A stretch of DNA of 64,000 nt from Flavobacteriales bacterium (GCA_026993355.1 JALWTX010000012.1:124001-188000); one strand, 5' to 3'. Positions 1 to 9,245 are shown, counted from the stretch's first letter. A program made the numbers and translations. The notes: generated by a model from the letters alone, not told the origin.

Positions 1-732
1 GGTGAAGAAATGGCTATGCGTATTGCCGAACATATTGTACAGTTAAGTGATAAATATAAAATTCCGTATATTTTTAAAGGGAGTTTTAAAAAAGCTAACC
101 GTTCACGTTTGGATAGTTTCACCGGTATAGGAGATGAGAAGGCACTTAAAATTTTAAAAAAAGTCAGTGAAACTTTTGATGTGCCTACCGTGACAGATAT
201 TCATGTCCCTGCCGATGCAGCCATGGCTGCCCAATATGTAGATGTTTTGCAAATCCCCGCCTTTTTAGTCAGACAGACCGATTTGGTAGTGGCGGCGGCC
301 AAAACCGGCAAAGCGGTTAATTTGAAAAAAGGTCAATTTATGAGCCCGGAAAGTATGCGTTTTGCCGTTGATAAAGTGGTACAATCCGGTAACAAGCAAG
401 TGGCAATTACAGAACGCGGTACCATGTTTGGGTATGGTGATATGATTGTGGATTTTAGAGGAATTCCCGTTATGAAAAGATTTGCGCCTGTTATTTTGGA
501 TATTACCCATTCGTTGCAGCAACCCAATCAACAAAGCGGCGTTACGGGAGGGCGCCCCGAATTGATTGAAACCATTGCCAAAGCGGGGATGGCTGTAGGT
601 GTTGATGGTATTTTTTTAGAAACACATTTTGACCCTTCCATGGCCAAGTCAGATGGCGCCAATATGCTCCCTTTGGATAAACTTGATGGGCTTTTACAAA
701 AACTCATTGCAATTAACGAATTAAAAATATAA
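1..732 (+). CDS. kdsA: 3-deoxy-8-phosphooctulonate synthase (KDO-8-P synthase), 5' end cut off by the window
   Basis: Condenses phosphoenolpyruvate with arabinose 5-phosphate to give KDO 8-phosphate, the committed step to the KDO sugar of lipopolysaccharide; cytosolic. The reading frame is open to base 1 (Gly-Glu-Glu before the first visible Met at 10), so the true start lies upstream; 243 codons are present of about 270 usual for the family. Visible motifs are KGSFKKANRS, DIHVPADA, FLVRQTDL, KKGQFMSPES, ERGTMFGYG and DITHSLQQPN, which line the substrate pocket of the class I aldolase barrel. Whether it is of the metal-dependent type cannot be told because the N-terminal strand is missing. 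An envelope protein and an OstA-like LPS-transport protein follow on the same strand, consistent with an LPS-related cluster. Confidence 0.95.
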   Translation, partial: GEEMAMRIAEHIVQLSDKYKIPYIFKGSFKKANRSRLDSFTGIGDEKALKILKKVSETFDVPTVTDIHVPADAAMAAQYVDVLQIPAFLVRQTDLVVAAAKTGKAVNLKKGQFMSPESMRFAVDKVVQSGNKQVAITERGTMFGYGDMIVDFRGIPVMKRFAPVILDITHSLQQPNQQSGVTGGRPELIETIAKAGMAVGVDGIFLETHFDPSMAKSDGANMLPLDKLDGLLQKLIAINELKI

Positions 733-777
733 AATCATGGTGCAATTTTTGCTTTTGTTAACCTAAAAAATAATGAA

Positions 778-1611
778 ATGAAAAAATTTTTGGTCTTATT
801 AAGTTTGGTGCTTACGGTCTACTCTGCACCGGCGCAAAAAAAAGGAAAAATTAAAGGTAATAAAGAAGTTTTAATCAAAAAGTTTGACTTACCGCATTTT
901 ACGGCTTTGGATTTGGATGAACATTTTAAGGTCCGTTTGCAAAAAGCCATAGATACCACTCGTGTCATTATCGAAACTGATGATAATTTATTTGACGTCA
1001 TCCATTTTAAAGTAGAAAATGGCGTGTTGCAGTTTTATACGACCATGGAAATTGTTAAGAAAAAAAGATTGCGTATCACCATTTTTGTCCCCGAAGATTT
1101 CAACCGCATCACCTTGCATCAGCATGCTGAGGTTTTTAACGATGAAAATATGGACCTGTCTTCGCTAACTTTAGAAACAAATGACAAAACAAAAGCAAAT
1201 TTAAACCTGCATTTAAAAAATAAATGGGTCGTAAATGCTTTGGGAAAATCTGAATCCGATATAGAAGTTTATGCCGGTGAAGCTGCCATTTATTTGTCTG
1301 AGGATGCTTTTATGAAAGGTGTTTTAAATATTAAAAAACTTAGCTTAACGATGGATGATCATGCCAAAGCAAAATTGTCCGGTGAAGTGGCACAAATGAC
1401 ATTGAAAATAAAAGAAAAAGCTAAAATTGATGCAGTTGAGCTCAATGTAAAAAAAGCCGTGATTAAAGCCTTTGATAAAGCCAGTTTGGAAATTACGGTA
1501 AAAGATTTAGCCGAATTATACTTGTCAGGACATACTGAAACATTTTTATATGGTAATCCTAAAATTAAGCTGAAAGCCTTTGAAGACAATGCAATTTTAT
1601 ATAAAAAATAA
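778..1611 (+). CDS. Secreted GIN-domain (DUF2807-like) protein
   Basis: 277 residues. An N-terminal signal peptide (residues 1-19, ending around YSAPAQ) is followed by short repeated beta-strand units of the kind seen in putative auto-transporter adhesin, head GIN domain (DUF2807) proteins of Bacteroidota: alternating hydrophobic positions such as LSLTMDDHAKAKLSG, MTLKIKEKAKID and LAELYLSGHTETF. It should fold as a right-handed beta-helix in the periplasm or on the surface. Function is unknown. The start is the ATG at 778; an ATG at 773 runs into a stop after one codon. The 3' end overlaps the OstA-like gene by about 23 bases, suggesting co-translation with it. Confidence 0.75.
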   Translation: MKKFLVLLSLVLTVYSAPAQKKGKIKGNKEVLIKKFDLPHFTALDLDEHFKVRLQKAIDTTRVIIETDDNLFDVIHFKVENGVLQFYTTMEIVKKKRLRITIFVPEDFNRITLHQHAEVFNDENMDLSSLTLETNDKTKANLNLHLKNKWVVNALGKSESDIEVYAGEAAIYLSEDAFMKGVLNIKKLSLTMDDHAKAKLSGEVAQMTLKIKEKAKIDAVELNVKKAVIKAFDKASLEITVKDLAELYLSGHTETFLYGNPKIKLKAFEDNAILYKK

Positions 1612-3193
1612 ATTCTTTTTTGTTTTTTTGTGGTTTAGTATGTCCGGTTTTGGACAGCAAGCTCAAGATACGGCCAGTTACATACATATTATATATGCCG
1701 ATCATGCCTCGGCCAGTGCCAAATACCCCGGTAAACAATTATTGTCCGGCAATGTTCAGATAGCTCATAACGGTGCTTTGCTTTTTTGTGATAAAGCGGT
1801 TGTGGACAAACGCGAAAATCTGGCGATTGCCGTAGGGCATGTCCGCCTGCAGCAAGGCGACACCTTGCAAATGAAAGCAGGTTACTTAAAATATGACGGA
1901 AACAGAAGTTTTGCCGAAGCTGCCGAAAATGTGCAACTTTCTGATCCAAAGATGAACCTGGCAACTGATACACTTTATTTTGATCGTCTTAAACAAGAAT
2001 CTTACTATACCAGCGGTGGTAAAATAGTGGACAGTGTAAATGTGCTGACAAGCAAAACAGGGCGTTATTTTTTGACTGATAAACGTTTCCGTTTTACACA
2101 TAATGTGCATTTGACAAATCCCGATTATCAACTTGATTCTTATCAATTAGATTATTTTCCGGATACTGGAATCTCAAACTTTTATGGTCCGACCAAAATT
2201 TACAACCCCGAAAGTTATATTTATGCCGAGAAAGGGCATTACGATGCTCAACAAAAGATTGCCTGGTTTGTCAAAAATGCTTTTATTAAACACCGTCATA
2301 CCACCATTAAAGCTGACAGTTTGTATTATGATCAAAACAAACATTATGCAACCGGTAATAAAAAAGTGGTGGTGCATGATTCTTTAAACAAAACATGGAT
2401 TTTTTCAGATTTTGCGCAACGCTGGTTTAAAGCAGATTCTACGCGTGTAAGTCAAAAACCGGTTATGGTGACTACCAATCAAAAAGACACTCTATTTTTA
2501 AAAGCAAGTCAATTTATGACTGCCGGTCCAAAAAATAAACGTCGCTTATGGGCATATCCTTCTGTACAATTTTATTCGCGTGAGTTCTCAGGCAGAGCCG
2601 ATTCTTTATACAGAGATGCTGCCACACATTTTATGAAGTTAATGAAAAACCCGGTTGTTTGGCATGGTCGAAGTCAAATTACCGGCAATGAAATAAAGCT
2701 GAAAAATGATACGCTAAACCAACATTTAGATTCGCTAATCATTCCCGAAAATGTGTTTATCATACAAAAGGATTCGGCCGGATTTAACCAGATTAAAGGG
2801 AAAAAATTGTTGGGAAAGTTTGTAAAGGACCGGTTGAAAACCATTGATATATATGGGAACGCCGAAATGATTTATTTTTTACGTGAAGATGACGGGAAGT
2901 TAGTGGGGATTGAAAAAAATAAGTCCGGTCATATTTATATTGCTTTTGATAAAGGTAAAATTGCCAGCCTTCGTCATTATCAAAAACCTGAAGGAGGTGT
3001 TTATCCTTATAAAGATTTTATAAAACAACCACAATTTTTTAAAGGTTTTAAATGGTTAGGCGATAAACAAATTAAAAACAAGGCTGATATTTTAGGCAAA
3101 CATGAGCCTTTATATGAAGCTGAAACTAAGCAAAAACCGACCTCATTAATTGAGCCGGCTATAAAAAGAAAAGCTATTCAACTTAATGAATAG
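1589..3193 (+). CDS. OstA-like protein (LptA/LptD OstA-domain family)
   Basis: About 534 residues with a signal peptide (to about residue 22, SGFGQQ) and repeated short beta-strand units of the OstA/LptA jellyroll, e.g. NVQIAHNGALLFCDKAVVD, AVGHVRLQQGDTLQMKA and the ADSLYYDQNKHYATGNKKV unit. Proteins of this type in Bacteroidota are thought to take part in carrying LPS across the periplasm. The frame also has a TTG at 1580, but the ATG at 1589 places the signal peptide normally and is preferred. It overlaps the GIN-domain gene by 23 bases and lies two genes after kdsA, which fits an LPS export role. The C-terminal part (residues about 400-534) is charged and without clear barrel strands, so it is more like LptA/OstA_2 than full LptD. 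Confidence 0.8.
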   Translation: MQFYIKNKFFFVFLWFSMSGFGQQAQDTASYIHIIYADHASASAKYPGKQLLSGNVQIAHNGALLFCDKAVVDKRENLAIAVGHVRLQQGDTLQMKAGYLKYDGNRSFAEAAENVQLSDPKMNLATDTLYFDRLKQESYYTSGGKIVDSVNVLTSKTGRYFLTDKRFRFTHNVHLTNPDYQLDSYQLDYFPDTGISNFYGPTKIYNPESYIYAEKGHYDAQQKIAWFVKNAFIKHRHTTIKADSLYYDQNKHYATGNKKVVVHDSLNKTWIFSDFAQRWFKADSTRVSQKPVMVTTNQKDTLFLKASQFMTAGPKNKRRLWAYPSVQFYSREFSGRADSLYRDAATHFMKLMKNPVVWHGRSQITGNEIKLKNDTLNQHLDSLIIPENVFIIQKDSAGFNQIKGKKLLGKFVKDRLKTIDIYGNAEMIYFLREDDGKLVGIEKNKSGHIYIAFDKGKIASLRHYQKPEGGVYPYKDFIKQPQFFKGFKWLGDKQIKNKADILGKHEPLYEAETKQKPTSLIEPAIKRKAIQLNE

Positions 3194-3230
3194 CTTAACT
3201 CAATTAACAACACAAATAAAACAATGAAAT

Positions 3231-3284
3231 ATGAAAAAACTATTTTTCTTCTTATTTCTAATACAAATATACACCAAGAATTAA
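3231..3284 (+). other. 17-codon signal-peptide-like stub, possible gene remnant
   Basis: In the 226-base gap after the OstA-like gene a short frame reads MKKLFFFLFLIQIYTKN and stops. It looks like the first half of a signal peptide with nothing behind it. It may be chance in AT-rich DNA or the remnant of a lost exported protein. The rest of the gap shows no feature apart from AT-rich sequence before the DUF4271 gene. Confidence 0.2.
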
Positions 3285-3419
3285 AATAAAATGTTTTAAA
3301 TATATCAACGGCATAAAATGATTGATAAACGTGCTTTAAAACTTCATTAACGGAAAACTGATTTTGAATTTTAGAAAAAAAATACAGCTTAAATTTACTT
3401 TAGTGCTAAAAAAACTGAG

Positions 3420-4100
3420 ATGATCGCTTTTACCCCCTTACATAACTTACAGCCTTATTATCATAATTTATTTTTAAGCCTGTACTTTGCCGGTTTGCTA
3501 AGTATCATTTTAATGTATATTTTGTTTCAAAAAAGATTTAGCCTGAATATTTATTCGCCAAATATTTATCTGTTTGATTATGAAGCGCAATCTGTTTATA
3601 CATTATCTCTATATAATATCTTAAGTTTTATTCTAAAATATATCACTTGGTTATTATTTTTTCTGGCTTTGGCAGTTTATTGCCTGTCATTTACGAGAGT
3701 AACCTGTTTATCGACCGAAAAAATTCATCAATTGTTTATTGTTGTTGGACTGTATTTGATTGCCAAGTTTGTACTCGAACTTTTATATATTATTTGGATA
3801 AAAAAAACAGAAATATTAGGAAGAATTCGTTTTATAAGACTATCTTATGAAAACTTTGCTGCTTTTTATTTCTTTTTATGGGCTTTTTTAATTTATTTTT
3901 TTCCTTACAAAAATCTTTTGTTACTCATCTTAATTATAGTGCTTTCAGCTCTTTGGATGATGTGGATTTTAATCAATTTTCAGAATAATATAAGTAAACA
4001 TATTCACTTAAAGAAATATCAAATATTTTTGTATCTTTGCCTATCAGAAATTCTACCTTTTATTATTATAATTGGTTGGATAATTTTTCAAATTCTATGA
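3420..4100 (+). CDS. DUF4271-type integral membrane protein
   Basis: 226 residues with about six hydrophobic membrane spans, starting at residues 20-38 (FAGLLSIILMYILFQ) and ending with a C-terminal span in the last 20 residues. Family membership rests on topology, size and the conserved position directly before hemD in flavobacteria, where such proteins are annotated DUF4271. Its function is unknown; the linkage suggests something to do with tetrapyrrole metabolism or simply shared transcription. Its stop codon overlaps the hemD start (ATGA, 4097-4100), so the two are translationally coupled. Confidence 0.75.
   Translation: MIAFTPLHNLQPYYHNLFLSLYFAGLLSIILMYILFQKRFSLNIYSPNIYLFDYEAQSVYTLSLYNILSFILKYITWLLFFLALAVYCLSFTRVTCLSTEKIHQLFIVVGLYLIAKFVLELLYIIWIKKTEILGRIRFIRLSYENFAAFYFFLWAFLIYFFPYKNLLLLILIIVLSALWMMWILINFQNNISKHIHLKKYQIFLYLCLSEILPFIIIIGWIIFQIL
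4032..4039 (+). promoter_or_regulatory. Candidate internal -7 box (TATCTTTG) upstream of hemD
   Basis: A perfect match to the Bacteroidota -7 consensus TAnnTTTG inside the 3' end of the DUF4271 gene, about 57 bases before the hemD start. No good -33 TTG lies at 17-23 bases upstream, so this is a weak prediction. It would give hemD a transcript independent of DUF4271. Confidence 0.3.
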
Positions 4101-4873
4101 GTGAAAAAACAGTCCTAAAAAAGAAGAAAATTAAAACCATTTTGGTTTCTCAACCTGAGCCTACTTCTGAAAATTCTCCCTACATTGCTTTAGCTGAAAA
4201 TGAAAAAGTGAAAATTGATTTTCGCCCGTTTATTCATGTCGAAGGGGCGACAGCAAGAGATGTTCGTAAGCAAAAAATTTCCTTGCCCGATTACAATGCA
4301 ATCATTTTTACCAGTCGTAATGCGGTGGATCATTTTTTTCGATTAGCTGAAGAAATGCGTTATACCGTACCCAATACCATGCGTTACTATTGTCAGTCTG
4401 AGGCTATAGCTTTGTATCTGCAACGTTATATTGTCTACCGTAAGCGAAAAATTTCTTATGGTAATAAAACCATTGAAGATTTGGCCAACATTATCAGTAA
4501 AAACCCTGAAGGTAAGTTTCTTTTACCCTCATCCGACAAATTAAAGCCTTCTATTCCGGCAGCTCTGGATAAGATCGGCATAGACTGGACACCGGCTACT
4601 TTTTTTAAGACTTGCATCAGTGACCTGTCAGATTTAAAAGATGTATATTACGATATTTTGGTCTTTTATAGTCCATCGGGCATTGATTCATTATATCATA
4701 ATTTCCCTGATTTTCAGCAAAACGATACGCGTATTGCTGTATATGGAAAATCTACGGTAAAAGCAGCTGAATCGCGTGGATTACGGATAGATATAAAGGC
4801 GCCGACACCCGAAACCCCGTCTATGACTATGGCCTTACAAAAATATATCCGTCAAATGAATCGCGGTAAGTAA
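4097..4873 (+). CDS. hemD: Uroporphyrinogen-III synthase
   Basis: 258 residues. Cyclises hydroxymethylbilane with inversion of ring D to uroporphyrinogen III, the branch point for heme, siroheme and cobalamin. The N-terminus KTILVSQPEPTSENSPY, then IIFTSRNAVDHFF and the C-terminal LVFYSPSGIDSL and AVYGKSTVKAAE strands match the two-domain HemD fold as found in flavobacteria. The start chosen is the ATG at 4097 (MSEKTVLKKKK), which overlaps the TGA of the upstream gene; a longer frame from 4037 would add 20 residues copied from the DUF4271 coding frame and is not believed. Cobalamin adenosyltransferase follows after 31 bases, again tetrapyrrole related. Confidence 0.88.
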   Translation: MSEKTVLKKKKIKTILVSQPEPTSENSPYIALAENEKVKIDFRPFIHVEGATARDVRKQKISLPDYNAIIFTSRNAVDHFFRLAEEMRYTVPNTMRYYCQSEAIALYLQRYIVYRKRKISYGNKTIEDLANIISKNPEGKFLLPSSDKLKPSIPAALDKIGIDWTPATFFKTCISDLSDLKDVYYDILVFYSPSGIDSLYHNFPDFQQNDTRIAVYGKSTVKAAESRGLRIDIKAPTPETPSMTMALQKYIRQMNRGK

Positions 4874-4904
4874 GCCGGGAACTTGCACCAAAAATTATAC
4901 ATTT

Positions 4905-5468
4905 ATGAAAGTATATACCAAAACAGGTGACAAAGGTACCACTTTATTAATAGGCGGAACGCGTGTGCCTAAACACCATATCAAAATTGAAGCATATGGC
5001 ACGGTTGACGAATTAAATGCGTACATTGGCTTATTACGTGATAAAATTGATAAACAATATACCACTGAATTAATTCAAATTCAAGACCGCTTGTTTACCT
5101 TAGGGTCTTTCTTGGCACTCGATACCGCAAAAAAAACCTTGCCCAACGGCCGTCCAAGATTAAATATTACACCAATAAGCGAAAAGGATAGTCAATTTTT
5201 AGAACAAAAAATTGATCAAATGGAAGACAGCCTGCCACCAATGACTCATTTTGTCTTGCCCGGTGGTCATGAACAGGTGTCGGTTTGTCATATTTGCCGG
5301 ACTGTTTGCCGGCGGGCAGAACGTAAAATTACCTATTTAAATGAGGTAGAACCGGTCGATGAAAACTTAATAAAATATTTAAACCGGTTGTCAGATTATT
5401 TGTTTGTATTGGCACGAAAATTGTCTAAAGATTTGCAAGTCGAGGAAATTCCTTGGATACCAAAATAG
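4905..5468 (+). CDS. PduO-type ATP:cob(I)alamin adenosyltransferase
   Basis: 187 residues. Transfers the adenosyl group of ATP to cob(I)alamin to form coenzyme B12. The family signature at the N-terminus is complete (YTKTGDKGTTLLIGG, then KIEAYGTVDELNA), as are the C-terminal CRRAERK and YLNRLSDYLFVLARK segments that carry the conserved Arg and Asp residues of the trimer interface active site. Length is normal for PduO/MMAB enzymes. In bacteria of this group the cofactor usually serves methylmalonyl-CoA mutase or ribonucleotide reductase; neither is in this window. Confidence 0.93.
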   Translation: MKVYTKTGDKGTTLLIGGTRVPKHHIKIEAYGTVDELNAYIGLLRDKIDKQYTTELIQIQDRLFTLGSFLALDTAKKTLPNGRPRLNITPISEKDSQFLEQKIDQMEDSLPPMTHFVLPGGHEQVSVCHICRTVCRRAERKITYLNEVEPVDENLIKYLNRLSDYLFVLARKLSKDLQVEEIPWIPK

Positions 5469-5471
5469 TTA

Positions 5472-5502
5472 TTGAAAATATAACATATTTTTATTATTTT
5501 TG
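5472..5502 (+). promoter_or_regulatory. Bacteroidota-type promoter for the DUF2795 gene
   Basis: TTG at 5472-5474 and TATTTTTG at 5495-5502, separated by 20 bases, match the -33/-7 pattern (TTG and TAnnTTTG) used by the Bacteroidota primary sigma factor. The start codon at 5526 lies 23 bases downstream of the -7 box. Confidence 0.5.
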
Positions 5503-5525
5503 CCAACTTATTAAAAATTAACACT

Positions 5526-5747
5526 ATGTATTGGACATTAGAATTAGCTTCTTATTTAAGTGATGCCCCTTGGCCGGCTACAAAAGACGAATTGATAGAC
5601 TATGCTATCAGAACAGGTGCTCCTTTGGAAGTTGTTGAAAATCTGCAAGAAATCGAAGACGAAGAAGAAGTCTTTGAAACCATTCAAGATATTTGGCCTG
5701 ATTATCCAACCGAAGAAGATTTTCTTTGGAATGAGGATGAATATTAA
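5526..5747 (+). CDS. DUF2795 domain small acidic protein
   Basis: 73 residues, strongly acidic, especially the C-terminal half (EIEDEEEVFETIQDIWPDYPTEEDFLWNEDEY). It resembles the DUF2795 proteins that lie upstream of secA in many flavobacteria: an LxxYL-type start followed by a small helical domain (PATKDELIDYAIRTGAPLEVVENL). Function is unknown. It has its own promoter and is followed by an intrinsic terminator, so it is a single-gene unit. Confidence 0.75.
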   Translation: MYWTLELASYLSDAPWPATKDELIDYAIRTGAPLEVVENLQEIEDEEEVFETIQDIWPDYPTEEDFLWNEDEY

Positions 5748-5767
5748 ATCAGCTTGTTAATAAATAC

Positions 5768-5797
5768 TAAAAAGTCTCTTTATGAGACTTTTTTTTT
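5768..5797 (+). terminator. Intrinsic terminator after the DUF2795 gene
   Basis: A 9-bp stem AAAAGTCTC / GAGACTTTT (5770-5778 with 5784-5792), loop TTTAT, followed by a run of T to 5797. Confidence 0.85.
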
Positions 5798-5813
5798 ATA
5801 TTTTTGAAAGAAC

Positions 5814-5855
5814 TTTTTAAAGCCGTTTGTCAGTCTGAAAAACGAGCTTTAAAAA
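5814..5855 (+). promoter_or_regulatory. Hairpin in the secA leader
   Basis: Arms TTTTTAAAGC-CGTTT (5814-5828) and AAACG-a-GCTTTAAAAA (5840-5855) form a 15-bp stem with a single bulged A at 5845 and an 11-base loop. No U-run follows, so it is not a terminator. It ends 30 bases before the secA ATG and lies just downstream of a TATTTTTG -7 box (5799-5806), hence within the likely 5' untranslated region. Confidence 0.45.
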
Positions 5856-5885
5856 CACAAATAAAATTAAAAATTTCGAACGAAT

Positions 5886-8800
5886 ATGAATATTGTTAAT
5901 TCATTACTTAAAGTTCTTTTAGGTGATAAAAAAAGTAAAGATGCTAAACAAATGCAACCCATTGTTGACCAAGTTAATAAATTGGGGCCTGCATTGCAAA
6001 AACTGACCTTGGATCAGTTGCGACAAAAAACCGGCGAATTCAAAAATCGTATAAATCAAGCAACACAAACACTGAGAGAAGAACAAGACAAGCTTAAAAA
6101 CAAAGCGGATCAAGAAGCTGATCTCGAAGCTCGCGAAGAAATTTATGAAGAAATTGACCGTATTGAGGATGAAATTTACAAAGTAGAAGAACAAGTTCTA
6201 AATGATATTTTGCCTGAAGCTTTTGCGGTGGTACGAGAGACAGCACGTCGCTTTAAAGACAATGAAACCTTAGAAGTGACCACTACACCGCTTGACAGGG
6301 AACTCTCTGCAACACGTGATTATATTACCGTCCAAGATGATAAAACCATATGGAAAAACCGTTGGAATGCCGAAGGTAAAGAAGTGGTGTGGGACATGGT
6401 TCACTACGATGTGCAAATAATGGGGGGGATCGTGCTGCACCAAGGCAAAATTGCAGAAATGATGACCGGTGAAGGAAAAACCTTAGTGGCTACTTTGCCA
6501 TTGTACCTCAATGCCTTACCCGGTCGAGGCGCACATTTGGTGACTGTAAATGACTATTTAGCCAAAAGGGATGCCGCCTGGATGGCACCTATATTCGAAT
6601 TTTTGGGCCTGACGGTTGATTGTATTGACCGCCATCAGCCTAATACGCCTCAACGTCGCAAAGCTTATGAGGCAGATATTACTTATGGTACCAATAATGA
6701 ATTTGGTTTTGATTATTTGCGAGACAATATGGCTCATACCAATGATGATTTGGTTCAGCGCGAACATAATTATGCCATTGTCGATGAGGTGGATTCCGTT
6801 TTAATTGATGATGCACGGACACCACTGATTATTTCCGGTCCGGTAGAACAAGGTGACCGGCATGAATTTAATGAACTGAAACCTTTTGTTGAAAAACTTT
6901 ATCAAGAGCAGAAATCCAATATGCTTAAAGAGTTGGCATTAGCCAAAAAGCTTATAAAAGAAGGAAATACTAAAGAAGGCGGTTTTCATTTACTCCGGGT
7001 CTATCGCGGTTTGCCCAAAAACAAAGCACTTATCAAATTTTTGAGTGAAGAAGGGATGAAGCAACTCTTACAAAAGACCGAATCCAAATACATGGAAAAC
7101 AATAATGCTTTAATGCCCGAAGTGGATAAAGAATTGTTGTTTGTAATTGATGAAAAAAATAATTCGATAGAGTTAAGCGATAAAGGAATCGAATTTTTGT
7201 CCAAAAATACGGCCCCTGACTTTTTTATCTTGCCTAATATTAGCGAAGAAATCGGTAAGATTGATAAGTCCGATGACAGTGCCGCTGAAAAAGCAGCCAA
7301 AAAAGATAAACTTTTTAGAGAATATGCGGCAAAAAGTGAACGATTACACACCCTAAATCAGTTGCTAAAGGCCTATACCCTGTTTGAAAAAGATGTCGAG
7401 TATGTGGTCTTAGATGGTCAAGTAAAAATTGTGGACGAACAAACAGGCCGTATTATGGAAGGCCGCCGTTATTCCGATGGATTGCATCAAGCCATTGAGG
7501 CTAAAGAGAATGTAAAAATTGAAGATGCCACCCAAACTTATGCCACGGTTACTTTGCAAAATTTCTTCCGGATGTATCGCAAATTAGCCGGTATGACCGG
7601 TACGGCAGTAACCGAAGCTGGTGAGTTTTGGGATATTTATAAATTAGATGTGGTCGAAGTGCCGACTAATAAACCTTTGGCAAGAATTGATAAAGATGAC
7701 AAAATCTATAAAACAAAGCGTGAAAAATATAATGCTATTATCCAAGAAATTCAAGAATTAACCAAGCAAGGACGGCCGGTATTAGTGGGGACGACTTCAG
7801 TAGAAACCTCCGAATTGTTGAGCAAAATGTTACATTATGTCAAAATACCGCATAATGTTTTGAATGCGAAACATCATAAGCGTGAAGCCGAGATTGTAGC
7901 AGAAGCAGGTAACCCGGGCGTGGTGACTATTGCGACAAACATGGCAGGTCGTGGAACCGATATTAAGTTGGCTCCCGAAGTAAAAGAAGCCGGCGGTTTG
8001 GCTATAATTGGGACCGAACGTCATGACTCCAGACGGGTTGACCGGCAGTTACGTGGCCGTGCCGGACGTCAAGGCGATCCCGGATCCTCTCAATTTTATG
8101 TGTCCTTAGAAGATAACTTGATGCGTTTGTTTGGTTCTGAAAAAATTGCCAAAATTATGGACCGTATGGGGATGAAAGAAGGAGACGTGATTCAGCACCC
8201 CATGATCTCCAAATCTATAGAACGGGCACAGAAAAAAGTGGAAGAAAATAATTTTGGGGTTCGTAAAAGATTGCTTGAGTATGATGATGTCATGAATGCC
8301 CAACGCGAATTGGTATATAAGCGTCGTCGGCATGCTCTTCATGGCGATCGTCTCAAAGTCGATATTGCCAATATGATTTATGAAGCTTTGGAAACTATTG
8401 TGGAAGAAACAAAACCGGCTAAAGATTATGAAACTTTCGAAAAAGAATTGATTACAACTTTTGCCATTAATTCTCCTATAACCCGTGAGGAATTTTTGAA
8501 TTTGTCCACCAAAGAGATAGTTGATAAATTATATGAGGCTGCCACTAAACATTATAAAGAAAAAATAGCACGGTCGGCGCAAATTGCTTTTCCGGTTATT
8601 AAACAAGTTTACGAAAATGAAGGAGACCGCTATAAGCGTATTGTGGTGCCTTTTACCGATGGTAGTCGCGAAATAAAAGTAACCACCGATTTAAAAGAAG
8701 CCTATGAATCAGAAGGGAAAAAATTAGTAGATGATTTTGAAAAAAATATCACTTTAGCCATTATTGACGAAGCATGGAAAGAGCATTTGCATAAAATGGA

Positions 8801-9245
8801 TCAACTGAAAACCTCGGTGCAAATGGCTTCGTACGAACAAAAAGATCCGGTGTTGATTTACAAATTTGAAGCTTTTGAATTATTTAGAAATATGCTGGAT
8901 AAAGTCAACAAAGATGTATTATCTTTCTTATTCAAAGGCGATTTGCCGACCCAAGATCCTAATCAGGTACGCGAGGCACGTAAAGCACCGAAGCGATCTA
9001 ACAACAAATTGAAAGAAAGCCGCGCTGATAACATTCCGTCATTAGAAGATATGGCAGCTAACAACCGGCAAGCTATGCAAGGCGGGCAACAGCAGGAAAT
9101 AACTTCTCCGATTCGCAAAGGGAAAACCTATGGCAGAAATGAGATAGTGACTATCATGAATATAAATAATGGACAAAAACAACAAATTAAATATAAAAAA
9201 GCACGTCCCTTGCTTGATAGCGGTGAATGGGTTATTCAAGATTAG
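5886..9245 (+). CDS. secA: Preprotein translocase ATPase SecA
   Basis: 1119 residues. The motor that drives unfolded preproteins through SecYEG; cytosol and membrane-associated. Walker A MTGEGKTL (about residue 192), a DEVD Walker B (about 298), the second helicase lobe with TNMAGRGTDIKL and GRAGRQGDPGSSQFYVSLED, followed by the helical wing and scaffold domains. There is an insertion of roughly 180 residues after the first NBD half (around residues 330-480, lysine and glutamate rich), usual in Bacteroidota SecA. The C-terminus ends KARPLLDSGEWVIQD and has no CxCx8CH zinc motif, so binding of SecB through that element is not expected. Transcribed alone, behind a hairpin leader and before a terminator. 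Confidence 0.98.
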   Translation: MNIVNSLLKVLLGDKKSKDAKQMQPIVDQVNKLGPALQKLTLDQLRQKTGEFKNRINQATQTLREEQDKLKNKADQEADLEAREEIYEEIDRIEDEIYKVEEQVLNDILPEAFAVVRETARRFKDNETLEVTTTPLDRELSATRDYITVQDDKTIWKNRWNAEGKEVVWDMVHYDVQIMGGIVLHQGKIAEMMTGEGKTLVATLPLYLNALPGRGAHLVTVNDYLAKRDAAWMAPIFEFLGLTVDCIDRHQPNTPQRRKAYEADITYGTNNEFGFDYLRDNMAHTNDDLVQREHNYAIVDEVDSVLIDDARTPLIISGPVEQGDRHEFNELKPFVEKLYQEQKSNMLKELALAKKLIKEGNTKEGGFHLLRVYRGLPKNKALIKFLSEEGMKQLLQKTESKYMENNNALMPEVDKELLFVIDEKNNSIELSDKGIEFLSKNTAPDFFILPNISEEIGKIDKSDDSAAEKAAKKDKLFREYAAKSERLHTLNQLLKAYTLFEKDVEYVVLDGQVKIVDEQTGRIMEGRRYSDGLHQAIEAKENVKIEDATQTYATVTLQNFFRMYRKLAGMTGTAVTEAGEFWDIYKLDVVEVPTNKPLARIDKDDKIYKTKREKYNAIIQEIQELTKQGRPVLVGTTSVETSELLSKMLHYVKIPHNVLNAKHHKREAEIVAEAGNPGVVTIATNMAGRGTDIKLAPEVKEAGGLAIIGTERHDSRRVDRQLRGRAGRQGDPGSSQFYVSLEDNLMRLFGSEKIAKIMDRMGMKEGDVIQHPMISKSIERAQKKVEENNFGVRKRLLEYDDVMNAQRELVYKRRRHALHGDRLKVDIANMIYEALETIVEETKPAKDYETFEKELITTFAINSPITREEFLNLSTKEIVDKLYEAATKHYKEKIARSAQIAFPVIKQVYENEGDRYKRIVVPFTDGSREIKVTTDLKEAYESEGKKLVDDFEKNITLAIIDEAWKEHLHKMDQLKTSVQMASYEQKDPVLIYKFEAFELFRNMLDKVNKDVLSFLFKGDLPTQDPNQVREARKAPKRSNNKLKESRADNIPSLEDMAANNRQAMQGGQQQEITSPIRKGKTYGRNEIVTIMNINNGQKQQIKYKKARPLLDSGEWVIQD

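Noticed and set aside
4037-4096. A 20-residue extension of HemD
   Set aside because: Shares frame space with the DUF4271 gene; homologues start at the Met at 4097, which overlaps the upstream stop as ATGA.
5799-5806. TATTTTTG as a confirmed secA promoter
   Set aside because: It has no -33 TTG at the right distance and directly follows the T-run of a terminator, so I note it only as a possible -7 box.
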